Shown here: positions 26,258 to 35,400 of the stretch, piece after piece
Numbering within the stretch: position 1 is the stretch's first letter
How the letters are laid out: the number at the start of each line of letters is the position of its first letter
Assembly: GCF_039543665.1 (NCBI RefSeq)
Contig: NZ_BAABKE010000004.1
Location: 256,856 to 320,855 of the forward strand
Reading direction: 5' to 3'
Source: Wohlfahrtiimonas larvae
GTDB lineage: Bacteria; Pseudomonadota; Gammaproteobacteria; Cardiobacteriales; Wohlfahrtiimonadaceae
DNA length: 64,000 nt
The notes under the pieces: model-generated
Databases searched by the model: none
Told to the model about the DNA's origin: nothing
What the model saw: only the letters and a program-made list of their open reading frames with translations
Position numbers and translations under genes: made by a program

Positions 26258-27532
26258 TTATACAAACATTCTTTGCAACATCGCCTTTTTCAAGCTTTGA
26301 TAGCTTTCTAATTTCTTTTCATGCTGCGCTATTTGCTGATCCAACTTCTGAAAAAATGCCCCAATCTTCTGCTGTTCTTCTATTTTTTTGGGTATTTGAA
26401 TTTTCAACCTAGATAATGATCGCTGGCTCACTCCTGTTGCTGTACCACCACTTGCCAAAGCTTGTAATTCTTTAACTACTTGATGAGAGCGCAATAAACA
26501 TGCTAAAAAATCATCTGTAATTATCAATTCTTTAGTGATAAATGCTATTGTTCGTTGGCTTAAAATATATCCTCTATTATCTGGCACTTGAGCAACATTT
26601 CCCATAGGAGCTTCTGTTGTGAATAAAACTTGCCCTTTTCTTAACTCTTTGCCATTCATCCATTTTTGATATAACTCATCATTGCCATAATGTGCATCAA
26701 CATCAAAATCAATATAACCTTGTTTTACATTAAGTGCTGATAATGCTAAATAACCATTATTATCATCAGACCAACCTAGCCCTATTTTTAATGGAGTTCT
26801 GCCTCTAAAATCAATGATATCTTCGATTGTATCTAAAAAGTTAAACTTGTCCCAATCCCCATTAAATCCATCAAAGCGCACTTTTGGCACTTTCTCGCCT
26901 TTTTGTGGGAACATCTTTTGCAACATAGCTTTTTTATAGTTTTGCGCTGTTTCCAATGCTTTTTGTTGCAATTCGATTACTTGATCGATTTTTTGGAAGA
27001 AATTCCCGATTTTAGTTTGTTCTTTTAATTCAGGAACACAAATTGGCATTTTTTGGAAAGTTGCCATTCCAATAGCAAAACGATCTGATCTAGCACCTTG
27101 ATCACCATGAGTAAACATGAATTTGTGCCAATTAGTTGTAGAGAAATAATGTTCTAAAAAATCAAAATTAATAATATGTGAATTAGGACGGAAAACAGAA
27201 TATAAAGGTGACATAACTCCTGTACGACCTAATTTATTACGTTTAATTGGTCCAACAGGTGCAAAATTCGATATTCTTGGGTTATATACAAAATCATTAT
27301 CTTGGACAACGTAATAGTTATCTAAATTTGCTTCATTAGAAATATCTTTATCAAAGAAATCTCTTTGATTAATAATTCCTCGCTCAGCAGAATTAGTAAA
27401 TGTTTCAGTGACCTGATTATCCTTATTTTTTTCTTGAACACGAGAAGATATTTCACTCAATTTTTTCTTTTGCCAAGGATCAGAAAATCCTGAAAAACGG
27501 AGTTTTGGGATATGGGTTTCTGTTTTAGCCAT
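26258..27532 (-). CDS. hsdS: Type I restriction specificity subunit HsdS
   Basis: 424 residues with two target-recognition domains, each followed by a conserved helix: the first ends FFQKIDQVIELQQKALETAQN, the second FFQKLDQQIAQHEKKLESYQ. TRD1 opens with PKLRFSGFSDPW and TRD2 with PKVRFDGFNGDW. The ATG at 27532 overlaps the end of hsdM (ATGGCTAA); the longer upstream frame lies inside hsdM. The two TRDs would read a bipartite DNA target that cannot be deduced here. Confidence 0.93.
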   Translation of the reverse strand: MAKTETHIPKLRFSGFSDPWQKKKLSEISSRVQEKNKDNQVTETFTNSAERGIINQRDFFDKDISNEANLDNYYVVQDNDFVYNPRISNFAPVGPIKRNKLGRTGVMSPLYSVFRPNSHIINFDFLEHYFSTTNWHKFMFTHGDQGARSDRFAIGMATFQKMPICVPELKEQTKIGNFFQKIDQVIELQQKALETAQNYKKAMLQKMFPQKGEKVPKVRFDGFNGDWDKFNFLDTIEDIIDFRGRTPLKIGLGWSDDNNGYLALSALNVKQGYIDFDVDAHYGNDELYQKWMNGKELRKGQVLFTTEAPMGNVAQVPDNRGYILSQRTIAFITKELIITDDFLACLLRSHQVVKELQALASGGTATGVSQRSLSRLKIQIPKKIEEQQKIGAFFQKLDQQIAQHEKKLESYQSLKKAMLQRMFV

Positions 27533-29132
27533 TGTGATCACCTTTAAGGATTGCTTTAAAGGCTTCGAGTTCATCATTGGCTTCATTAGTTGTGCCAACC
27601 AATTCGCCAAGCATTGCAAATAACTCTTCTTCTGCTGTTTTTAATTCCGCATTCACGCTGATCATATTCGCTGAAATATCCGCCAGCGGAATTTCAGGTT
27701 CAGCTTCAAATGTATCCACATAACGCGGAATATTGAGGTTAAACTCATTTTCCTCAATCTCTTCAAAGCTTGCCACATAGCTATATTTATCCATCGTTTT
27801 ACGATTGACGTAAACATCCAAAATCTTAGCAATATTTGCTTCTGTCAAAATATTCTGCGTGCGAACCTTGTCAAATTCGCTAGATGCATCAATGAACAAA
27901 ACATCTCGCTTATCATAATCCTTTTTCAAAACGATGATCGTTGTCGGAATGGATGTATTAAAAAAGATGTTGGAGGGTAAGCCAATCACCGCATAAATAT
28001 GACCATTTTCTAACAAAATTTTACGAATTTTCTCTTCAGCACCACCACGAAACAGAACGCCATGCGGTAAAACAATCGCCATTGTGCCATTAGATTTTAG
28101 ATGATAAAAACCATGTAACAAAAAAGCAAAGTCTGCTTTCGACTTCGGTGCAAGTACGCCATAAGGCGCAAAACGCACATCATCCAAAAAGCCTTTTGCG
28201 GCACTCCAATCTGCTGAATATGGCGGATTCATCAAAACGCCATCAAAGTTTGTTGGCTCTTCTGTTGGCCAGTCATCATCTAATGTATCCGCATTATTCA
28301 AATATTGGTTAGCAATTGGCACACCATGGAGCATCAAATTCATGCGCGCTAAGTTATAAGTAGATGTATTGATCTCCTGCCCAAAATATTGAACAGTATT
28401 TGGTTCAGTTGTTTCTTTTTTAATATTCAACATCAAAGAACCTGAGCCCATTGTTGGGTCATATACGCTGAAGCCTTTTTGATCCTCTTTACCATGAATC
28501 ACGATTTTAGTCATGAGTTCTGCAACAGGCTGTGGCGTATAGAATTCCCCTGCTTTTTTCCCTGAATCTGAGGCAAATTGCCCGATCATATATTCATAAG
28601 CATCGCCCAAAATATCACCCGAATGCCCTGCAAAATCAATTTCTGCTAATTCCTTCATAATGCCTGAAATAGTTTCATTTTGCTTTTGTGGTGTTGAGCC
28701 CAATTTACGAGAATAAAGATCTATGTCTTGAAACAAATTGGCAAAAGCATCGGCTGATTGCTCTATATTACGAAAACCCTGCTGTAAACTTTCTAATTGA
28801 AAAGATTGGCTGTGTACCTCATTGATCAACTGCGTAAATGTATATTGTGGTTCGATCACATAGGAAAACTCATCTTTCAAGGCATCTTTTAAATCTTCAT
28901 GAATCTCAGGATCATGATAAGCCTCTGCATAAATTGCCTGTGCTTGCGTTAGATTTTCAGCCTTTTCTTCTAATTGATCCACTGCATAATGGAGCATTTT
29001 ATCGGATAAATATTTATAAAAAATAATGCCTAATAAATAGTTCTTATATTCATTGGCATCCATTTTTGACCGCAAAATATCGGCAGATGCCCATAATGCG
29101 CTGTATAAAGATTTAGAGTTTTGCTCTGACAT
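27525..29132 (-). CDS. hsdM: Type I DNA methyltransferase subunit HsdM
   Basis: About 535-residue N6-adenine methyltransferase. The HsdM N-terminal helical domain (LYSALWASADILRSKMDANEYKNYLLGIIFYKYL) precedes the catalytic domain with the AdoMet loop VYDPTMGSGSL and catalytic NPPYS (near residue 302), then GAEEKIRKILLE. I prefer the ATG at 29132 (MSEQNSKSLY), which matches usual HsdM starts; the frame continues to 29201. First gene of hsdM-hsdS-mrr-TM-TM-hsdR-small ORF. Confidence 0.95.
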   Translation of the reverse strand: MSEQNSKSLYSALWASADILRSKMDANEYKNYLLGIIFYKYLSDKMLHYAVDQLEEKAENLTQAQAIYAEAYHDPEIHEDLKDALKDEFSYVIEPQYTFTQLINEVHSQSFQLESLQQGFRNIEQSADAFANLFQDIDLYSRKLGSTPQKQNETISGIMKELAEIDFAGHSGDILGDAYEYMIGQFASDSGKKAGEFYTPQPVAELMTKIVIHGKEDQKGFSVYDPTMGSGSLMLNIKKETTEPNTVQYFGQEINTSTYNLARMNLMLHGVPIANQYLNNADTLDDDWPTEEPTNFDGVLMNPPYSADWSAAKGFLDDVRFAPYGVLAPKSKADFAFLLHGFYHLKSNGTMAIVLPHGVLFRGGAEEKIRKILLENGHIYAVIGLPSNIFFNTSIPTTIIVLKKDYDKRDVLFIDASSEFDKVRTQNILTEANIAKILDVYVNRKTMDKYSYVASFEEIEENEFNLNIPRYVDTFEAEPEIPLADISANMISVNAELKTAEEELFAMLGELVGTTNEANDELEAFKAILKGDHNG

Positions 29133-29334
29133 AATCAATCCATCATTGTGTTCATTAATATGGGAAAGGATTCTAGCAGATTTAATAGATGTCATAGGCA
29201 ATTACTAAGTATAAAACCAATCTTTATGATGATTTAAAGTTTATATGCTAACCAATCAATAATTGCTAAAGAAGTTAAACTCTTTCATATTAAAAACTGC
29301 ATAAAATAATAATATTATAAGAGGGGAAATAACA

Positions 29335-30504
29335 GTGATACTACAGCAGCTCAAAGAATGGTTAGCTGAAGCCACTACCATTCGACAACAATTTCATTCA
29401 TACCCTGAACTAGGATTTCAAGAACATAAAACACAACAAAAAATTATAGAGTTACTAAAAAAATATGGCGTTGAACACATTGATACTCGTTTTGGAAAAA
29501 CTGGGGTAATCGCTGTGATCAAAGGCAATCGATCAGGTTCATCCATAGGATTACGTGCAGATATGGACGCATTGCCCATTCAAGAAAATAATACTTTTAA
29601 TCATAAATCACAAATTCATAACCAAATGCATGGCTGCGGCCATGATGGCCATACAACTATGTTATTAATGGCTGCTAAATATTTAGCATTGCATAGAGAT
29701 TTTTCAGGACAGGCAGTGTTATTTTTTCAGCCCGCAGAAGAAGGCTTGGGTGGTGCTGAAACTATGGTCGTTACAGAAAAAGTTTTAGAACATTATCCTG
29801 TTGATGCCATCTATGCACTACATAATTGGCCTAATCTGCCTGTAGGTACCTTTGCATTTCGTAAGAAAAATATTATGGCAAGCTCTGACCGCTTATTTAT
29901 CACTATTAAAGGTAAAAGTGGGCACGCAGGTTTACCGCATAGATCACAAGACCCTTTATTAGTCGCCACACATATTTACCAAGGAATTCAAGGGCTTGTT
30001 AGTAGAACTTTTAACCCTTTAGACCCTGTGGTGATTTCTATTACACAAATTCATGCAGGCCAAACAAACAATGTTATTGCAGATGAAGCCAAAATGTCTG
30101 GTACATTTAGAACACATTCTCATGAAGTTCGTAATGATTTGATTAAAAAATTACAATTACTCGTCGAAAATATAGGCAAAGCTTTTGATATGGAGGCAAT
30201 CTTTGAATTGGGGCAGATACATCATCCCGTAACCATTAATACAGATCTAGAAACAGACATTGCCATCACTGCTGCGAGTGCGATTGTGGGAAAAGAAAAT
30301 GTCATCACAGATATTACACCAATGATGACAGCAGAGGATTTCTCTCATTTCTTAGTACATTGTCAAGGTTGTTATGGATTCATAGGCAATGGCACTGAAG
30401 CACCTTATAATTCAGACTTACACAATTCATTTTATGATTTTAATGATGCCATCATTCCTTATGGCGCTTCATATTTTGTAAAAATCATACATGCTTATCA
30501 ATAA
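29335..30504 (+). CDS. M20 family amidohydrolase (hippurate hydrolase-like)
   Basis: 389-residue zinc aminoacylase/amidohydrolase of the M20D group. Metal ligands are in GCGHDGHT and PAEEGLGG, with His in FxxxxHNWPN and the C-terminal MTAEDFSHFL. A GTG start follows GAGGGGAAATAACA. It hydrolyses an N-acyl amino acid or aminobenzoyl-glutamate-like compound. The next gene is an AbgT-type transporter, so the two probably import and cleave p-aminobenzoyl-glutamate or a similar substrate. Confidence 0.93.
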   Translation: MILQQLKEWLAEATTIRQQFHSYPELGFQEHKTQQKIIELLKKYGVEHIDTRFGKTGVIAVIKGNRSGSSIGLRADMDALPIQENNTFNHKSQIHNQMHGCGHDGHTTMLLMAAKYLALHRDFSGQAVLFFQPAEEGLGGAETMVVTEKVLEHYPVDAIYALHNWPNLPVGTFAFRKKNIMASSDRLFITIKGKSGHAGLPHRSQDPLLVATHIYQGIQGLVSRTFNPLDPVVISITQIHAGQTNNVIADEAKMSGTFRTHSHEVRNDLIKKLQLLVENIGKAFDMEAIFELGQIHHPVTINTDLETDIAITAASAIVGKENVITDITPMMTAEDFSHFLVHCQGCYGFIGNGTEAPYNSDLHNSFYDFNDAIIPYGASYFVKIIHAYQ

Positions 30505-30559
30505 AACTATTAATAAATTATTATAAATATCCTCGCCTATTTAATCTAAGGAGAGCATT

Positions 30560-32056
30560 ATGACAACACTTAACAATCATAAAGGGTGGTTTGATCGCCT
30601 AGAATCCTTTGGTAATAAAATCCCACATCCTCTATTTCTATTCAGTACACTTTGTCTCATTATCGCCGTTACATCTTGGATACTGAGCTTTTTTAATCCT
30701 CAATTAGTTCATCCAACAACTGAAAAAATTGTGACTGTTCGAAGCATTATCAGCAGTGAAGGTTTAGTTTATATTCTAGAATCAACCATTAATAATTTTA
30801 TTAATTTTAAACCCTTAGGTTTAGTCTTATCAATGATGATAGCAGTAGGATTAATGGAAGAAATCGGACTAGCAGGCGCAGCCATTAAGTCTGTCCTACT
30901 CAATGCACCCAAGAAATTTGTTACTATGACTATTTTTTTCGTTGGCATTATTGGAAATCTTGCATCAGATGCCGCTTTTGTCCTCATCCCACCTTTGGCA
31001 GGTATTATCTTTGCTGCAACTAAACGTAATCCAATTGTTGGAATATGTACAGGTTTTGTTGCTGTAGCTGCAGGTTTTACAGCCAATATTTTCATTGCGG
31101 GTACAGATGTTTTATTATCTAGTGTTACAAACGAAGTACTAACCACAGTATCTGATCAAACCATTACGCCTGCTGCTAATTGGTATTTCATGTTGGTATC
31201 TGTGCCATTTATCATGATCATTGGCACATGGATTACTGAAAAGATGATTGAACCTCGTTTCCCTGTATCAGAAGCAAAAATAACACAAAATACTGAAGAA
31301 ACGTACAAACTTTCTAGAATTGAACTACGCGCTGTCAAAATAACAGGTATTTATGCTGTAGTATTTAACATAGCTTTATTACTCATGATCTTACCTGAAA
31401 ACTCGCCATTACGTAATTCTACTGGAGGATTAGTACCATCACCATTTTTAAATGGCATGATTCCGATCATTATGCTATTTTTTATCAGTTGTTCACTTGT
31501 ATATGGATTTCTAGCAAAAAAAATCACAAAAATGGATGACATTCCTGCCATCATGACTAGATCATTAAAGAATGTTGGCGGTTACATTATTCTGGTTTTC
31601 TTTGTTGCGCAATTTATTGCTTGGTTTAATTGGACCAATCTATCACTTTATTTAGCTATTGGCGGTGCTAACTTGCTTTCTGCCATAGAAATACCGAATA
31701 CTTTCATGCTAATTTTATTAATAATACTCTCAGCATTAATTAATTTAATCATTTTCAGTGGCTCTGCACAATGGGCGCTGATGGCTCCTGTCTTTATTCC
31801 ACTATTTGTTTTATTAGGCATGGAACCTTCCGCAATTCAGATGGCTTATAGAATTGGCGACTCAACTACTAATGTTATATCACCAACTAACCCATATCTA
31901 CCTATGATATTAGCGATGATTGCTCAATATAATCCTAAGTTCAAATTTGGTACATTTTTATCCATAATGATGCCATACGCACTGATTTTATTGACATCAT
32001 GGAGTATTTTATTCTTAATCTATTATAACTTAGGGTTACCTTTAGGCCCTGCATAA
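30560..32056 (+). CDS. AbgT family transporter
   Basis: 498-residue inner-membrane protein with about 11-13 helices. Family motifs include ESFGNKIPHPLFLFS near the N-terminus, GLMEEIGLAGAAIKS, GNLASDAAFVLIPPLAG and the C-terminal GSAQWALMAPVFIPLF and YRIGDSTTNVISPTNPYLP. Known members take up p-aminobenzoyl-glutamate or export sulfonamides. ATG follows TAAGGAGAGCATT. It is co-transcribed with the amidohydrolase. Confidence 0.93.
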   Translation: MTTLNNHKGWFDRLESFGNKIPHPLFLFSTLCLIIAVTSWILSFFNPQLVHPTTEKIVTVRSIISSEGLVYILESTINNFINFKPLGLVLSMMIAVGLMEEIGLAGAAIKSVLLNAPKKFVTMTIFFVGIIGNLASDAAFVLIPPLAGIIFAATKRNPIVGICTGFVAVAAGFTANIFIAGTDVLLSSVTNEVLTTVSDQTITPAANWYFMLVSVPFIMIIGTWITEKMIEPRFPVSEAKITQNTEETYKLSRIELRAVKITGIYAVVFNIALLLMILPENSPLRNSTGGLVPSPFLNGMIPIIMLFFISCSLVYGFLAKKITKMDDIPAIMTRSLKNVGGYIILVFFVAQFIAWFNWTNLSLYLAIGGANLLSAIEIPNTFMLILLIILSALINLIIFSGSAQWALMAPVFIPLFVLLGMEPSAIQMAYRIGDSTTNVISPTNPYLPMILAMIAQYNPKFKFGTFLSIMMPYALILLTSWSILFLIYYNLGLPLGPA

Positions 32057-32062
32057 TGCACT

Positions 32063-32091
32063 AAAAAAAGAGGATCAATGATCCTCTTTTC
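32063..32091. terminator. Bidirectional intrinsic terminator
   Basis: AAAAGAGGAT / ATCCTCTTTT with a 5-nt loop between the convergent AbgT gene and the ddc gene. Confidence 0.85.
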
Positions 32092-32115
32092 AATACTCGC
32101 AATGATTAATTAAAA

Positions 32116-33648
32116 TTAAGCAATTGGTGGAGTATATGTACCATTCGCGATGGAATCTTTAATACGATCAGCTTCTGCTTGCACTAGCGACAAGAGATTT
32201 TGAACATTTTCCAAAGTTGCGATTGGGCTTAATGTTGTCATTTTTAATGATTGAACATCACCAACTTTTGTTACGCCGATATTTGCTTCACCACGTGCAA
32301 ATAGTTCATCTGCCACGTTTTGATTCAAATTATCCACGAACTCAACAGGATAACCTTCAGGCACAACGCGAAATAACACTGATGCAAATTGTGGTTCAAC
32401 CAACAATTCTAAGCCATTGGTTGCTTTAATATAATCCGCAACATCACGTGTTAGTTTCACGCCATGATCAATCATTGAGCCATATAGCTCTTCACCCAAT
32501 GCTTCCACTGTCATCCATAATTTCAACGCATCAAAACGGCGCGTTGTTTGTAAGGATTTAGACACAAGATTCGGCACGCCATGCTCTTCATCATAAGCTG
32601 AGTTTAAATATTCAGCTTCATAATGCATGTAACGATAGTTTGCTTCATCTTTCAGTAAGAAAGCACCACATGAAATGGTTTGGAAATAATGCTTATGGAA
32701 ATCCAATGTCACAGAATCAGACAACTCCAAGCCATCCAACATTGCGCGATATTCATTCGACAAAATTAAAGCGCCTCCCCAAGCTGCATCAATGTGCATC
32801 CAAGCATCATATTGATCAGCAATGTTTCGGATCTCTTTCATTGGGTCGATTGCACCCGCATCTGTTGTGCCTGCTGTTGCCACGATACATGCCACGATTT
32901 TGCCATCAGCTTTGAGGTCAGCCATTGTTTTTGCTAATGCGGCAGTATCGATCTGTGCATCGCTATTTACAGGAACCGTCACAACTGATTGAAAGCCCAT
33001 GCCCATCATTGCTAGATTTTTCTGGACAGAAAAATGCGCATTTTCAGAACATACGAATTTCACATTGCGCATTGCATCTGACGGAATACCATCACGCTGA
33101 ACAGACCAAGGTTTACCGTTGTCATCTTTCCAGTTTTTAGCAATACACGCATCGCGCGCTAATAAAATACCCATCAAGTTGGATTGCGTGCCACCTGATG
33201 TGAATACGCCAGCTTGCCCTTCTCCATAACCAACTTTTTGACGAAGCCAATCAATCAATTGCACTTCCATCAATGATCCTGCTGGGCTTTGATCCCATGA
33301 ATCCATTGATTGGTTAGTGGCATTGATTAATACTTCAGCAATTTGGCTTGTGACCATTGTTGGGCAATGTAAGTGCGCCAAAGAGTGAGGATGATGAACT
33401 TTTAAGCTTTTATTTAAGAAAAGTTCCACCATGCGATCCAATGACTTTTGTACGCCCATACCTTCTTTAGAAGGTTGAAACGCAATTTCTTTGCGGAGCG
33501 CTTTAATGCTGCCGCCCGTGTACATTTTTTCGTTTTGCAACCATGCAGAAACAGCTTCCACTGCTTCGCCCATCGCTGACTGATAGTCAGCGATGGATTG
33601 TGCATCATTGCAGAACAATGCTTTACGGTGTTCTGCAAAATCAGCCAT
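32116..33648 (-). CDS. ddc: L-2,4-diaminobutyrate decarboxylase
   Basis: 510-residue group II PLP-dependent decarboxylase. The PLP lysine lies in LDFHKHYFQTISCGAF, with the cofactor-binding HIDAAWGGA before it and TSGGTQSNLMG near the N-terminal third. With the aminotransferase directly upstream (2 bases) it would convert DABA to 1,3-diaminopropane. This dat-ddc order is known from Acinetobacter and Vibrio-type genomes. Assignment to DABA rather than glutamate or tyrosine rests mainly on the partner gene. Confidence 0.92.
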   Translation of the reverse strand: MADFAEHRKALFCNDAQSIADYQSAMGEAVEAVSAWLQNEKMYTGGSIKALRKEIAFQPSKEGMGVQKSLDRMVELFLNKSLKVHHPHSLAHLHCPTMVTSQIAEVLINATNQSMDSWDQSPAGSLMEVQLIDWLRQKVGYGEGQAGVFTSGGTQSNLMGILLARDACIAKNWKDDNGKPWSVQRDGIPSDAMRNVKFVCSENAHFSVQKNLAMMGMGFQSVVTVPVNSDAQIDTAALAKTMADLKADGKIVACIVATAGTTDAGAIDPMKEIRNIADQYDAWMHIDAAWGGALILSNEYRAMLDGLELSDSVTLDFHKHYFQTISCGAFLLKDEANYRYMHYEAEYLNSAYDEEHGVPNLVSKSLQTTRRFDALKLWMTVEALGEELYGSMIDHGVKLTRDVADYIKATNGLELLVEPQFASVLFRVVPEGYPVEFVDNLNQNVADELFARGEANIGVTKVGDVQSLKMTTLSPIATLENVQNLLSLVQAEADRIKDSIANGTYTPPIA

Positions 33649-33650
33649 CT

Positions 33651-35024
33651 TTAAGCTCCTCTCACCATTGTTAATGCTTCCGCGACTGCTTTCTTAAAGC
33701 GAGCAATCACTTCTTCACACTCAGCTTGAGTAATAATCAATGGGCACAATAAACGAATCACTGTACCGTTACGGCCGCCTTTCTCTAACAATAATTTGTT
33801 ATTGAAACATGCCGTTTGGATCGCTGCTGACAATTGAGAATCGCCTGGGAATAATCCCATATGATCTTTTTGTTTTGTTTCATCAACAATTTCTATGCCG
33901 ATCATCAAACCACGACCACGCACATTGCCAATGCATGGGAATTCTTTAGATAAATTTTTCAATTCAGCTTGTAAGAAATCACCACGTTCTTGTGCATTTT
34001 GTGCCAAGTTTTGTTCTTTGATCATTTTGATGGTTGCTAAACCTGTTGCCATAGCCAGTTGATTGCCACGGAAGGTTCCAGTATGACCCGCTGGCTGCCA
34101 AGCATCAAACTTACGTTTAATACCTAAAACTGCCAAAGGCAAACTACCGCCCACCGCTTTTGACATCACAATGATGTCAGGCTTAATACCTGCATGTTCA
34201 AAAGCAAACATCTTTCCAGAACGTCCAAAACCTGCTTGAACTTCATCCAGAATTAACACAATGTCGTGCTTTTGAGTGACTTCACGGATTTTCTTTAACC
34301 ATTTTACAGGTGCTGTTACAACGCCACCTTCCCCTTGAATTGCTTCAAGAATCACAGCTGCCGGCTTTGTTACGCCGCTTTCGACATCTTCAATGAAGTT
34401 TTCAAAATAATATGTCAAAGCATCCACACCAGCATCTCCGCCTAAACCTAGCGGGCAGCGATATTCATGCGGATATGGCATAAATTGCACACCTGGCATT
34501 AAACCGTTCACTGCATTTTTTGCAGAAAGGTTGCCTGTTACGGATAAAGATCCATGAGTCATACCATGGAAACCACCTGAAAAACTGATAATGGTATTAC
34601 GACCCGTATAAGTTTTTGCAAGCTTCATTGCTGCTTCTGTTCCATCTGCACCAGACGGTCCACAAAACTGTAAGCAATACTCTTCTTTGCCTCCCGGCAA
34701 TTGTTCAAGTAATGCTTCAGTAAAAGCATCCTTTAAAGGCGTTGTTAAATCTAAAGTATGTAGTGGCAAACCACTTGTTAAAGTATCTTGGATACTTTTA
34801 ATAACCACAGGATGATTATGGCCTAATGCCAATGTTCCTGCCCCAGCTAAACAATCTAGGTACTTAGTACCTTCCACATCGGTAACCCAACAACCTAAGG
34901 CTTCCGCTATCACCAACGGCAATTTGCGTGGATAGCTACGAACATTGGATTCCATCTGACTTTGGCGAGCCAAATAGTATTCGTTGGAAGGATTAGTGGC
35001 AGGGTTTACAGAAAAAACGCTCAT
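33651..35024 (-). CDS. dat: Diaminobutyrate-2-oxoglutarate aminotransferase
   Basis: 457-residue class III PLP aminotransferase that forms DABA from aspartate semialdehyde and glutamate. Motifs: GAGTLALGHNHPVV, FCGPSGADGTEAAMKLAKTYTGR, ILDEVQAGFGRSGKMFAFEHAGIKPDI and the PLP lysine in VMSKAVGGSLPLAV. It is the first gene of the dat-ddc operon. It is preceded by a structured leader, which suggests RNA-level control. Confidence 0.94.
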   Translation of the reverse strand: MSVFSVNPATNPSNEYYLARQSQMESNVRSYPRKLPLVIAEALGCWVTDVEGTKYLDCLAGAGTLALGHNHPVVIKSIQDTLTSGLPLHTLDLTTPLKDAFTEALLEQLPGGKEEYCLQFCGPSGADGTEAAMKLAKTYTGRNTIISFSGGFHGMTHGSLSVTGNLSAKNAVNGLMPGVQFMPYPHEYRCPLGLGGDAGVDALTYYFENFIEDVESGVTKPAAVILEAIQGEGGVVTAPVKWLKKIREVTQKHDIVLILDEVQAGFGRSGKMFAFEHAGIKPDIIVMSKAVGGSLPLAVLGIKRKFDAWQPAGHTGTFRGNQLAMATGLATIKMIKEQNLAQNAQERGDFLQAELKNLSKEFPCIGNVRGRGLMIGIEIVDETKQKDHMGLFPGDSQLSAAIQTACFNNKLLLEKGGRNGTVIRLLCPLIITQAECEEVIARFKKAVAEALTMVRGA

Positions 35025-35062
35025 ATCGAATTACCATCTCTGATAGGGTTTTGAAAGAAAAT

Positions 35063-35160
35063 AAGTCTGGTGACTTGCGGTCCTTTGACTCGGTGCTTTA
35101 TATAACTTGGTGGATGACGTGTTTGTCCATCGCAACCAAGAAAACGGATAATACAGACTT
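35063..35160 (-). promoter_or_regulatory. Structured leader RNA of dat-ddc, candidate DABA-DC-AT motif
   Basis: On the minus strand the outer arms AAGTCTG / CAGACTT (7 bp, perfect) close a region of 98 bases. Inside is a hairpin with arms CTTGGT / ACCAAG and, nested within it, GATGGAC / GTCATC with one bulge. A further GC-rich segment (GCACCGAGTC...GGACCGC) could form another helix. It ends 38 bases before the dat ATG. A candidate cis-regulatory RNA named DABA-DC-AT is known in front of DABA aminotransferase/decarboxylase genes; I infer this may be one, from position and structure, not from alignment. Confidence 0.6.
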
Positions 35161-35289
35161 TTTAATTAAAAAAAACATTTTTCGGCCCTAGGGGCTCTAA
35201 AACTCATTTAAAAAATATATCGATAAAAAATAATGTCTTAAATCAGCCTTTTATATTTTTCTTAATATCACAAAAAAGCAAATCATCCT

Positions 35290-35320
35290 ATTCATGAATA
35301 AGATTCATGTTTATATGAAA
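35290..35320. promoter_or_regulatory. Clustered inverted half-sites upstream of mesX
   Basis: A perfect palindrome ATTCATGAAT is followed by ATTCAT and ATATGAAAT. Together they give CATGAAT-N3-ATTCATG and TTCAT-N6-ATGAA. The subsequence TGAA-N5-TTCA fits the MetR consensus. It lies 81-111 bases before the mesX ATG, so a methionine-responsive activator is a reasonable guess. Confidence 0.4.
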
Positions 35321-35400
35321 TCAAATCATTTTTATTCATAGACTGACTTATATATAAATACATATATGTTTTATGTTAATAAATTTAAGGATCACATACT

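Larger units (their letters stand above)
35025..35400. other. 376-base divergent intergenic region between dat and mesX
   Basis: Contains the structured dat leader (35063-35160, minus), a GC-rich near-palindrome GCCCCTAGGGC followed on the minus strand by eight T (about 35170-35195) that might be an early terminator or promoter-proximal hairpin, and a cluster of ATTCAT/ATGAA half-sites (35290-35320) in front of mesX. I see no coding sequence in it. Confidence 0.6.

Noticed and set aside
30769..31146. 125-codon ORF on the minus strand
   Set aside because: Antisense to the AbgT transporter gene, no recognisable family.
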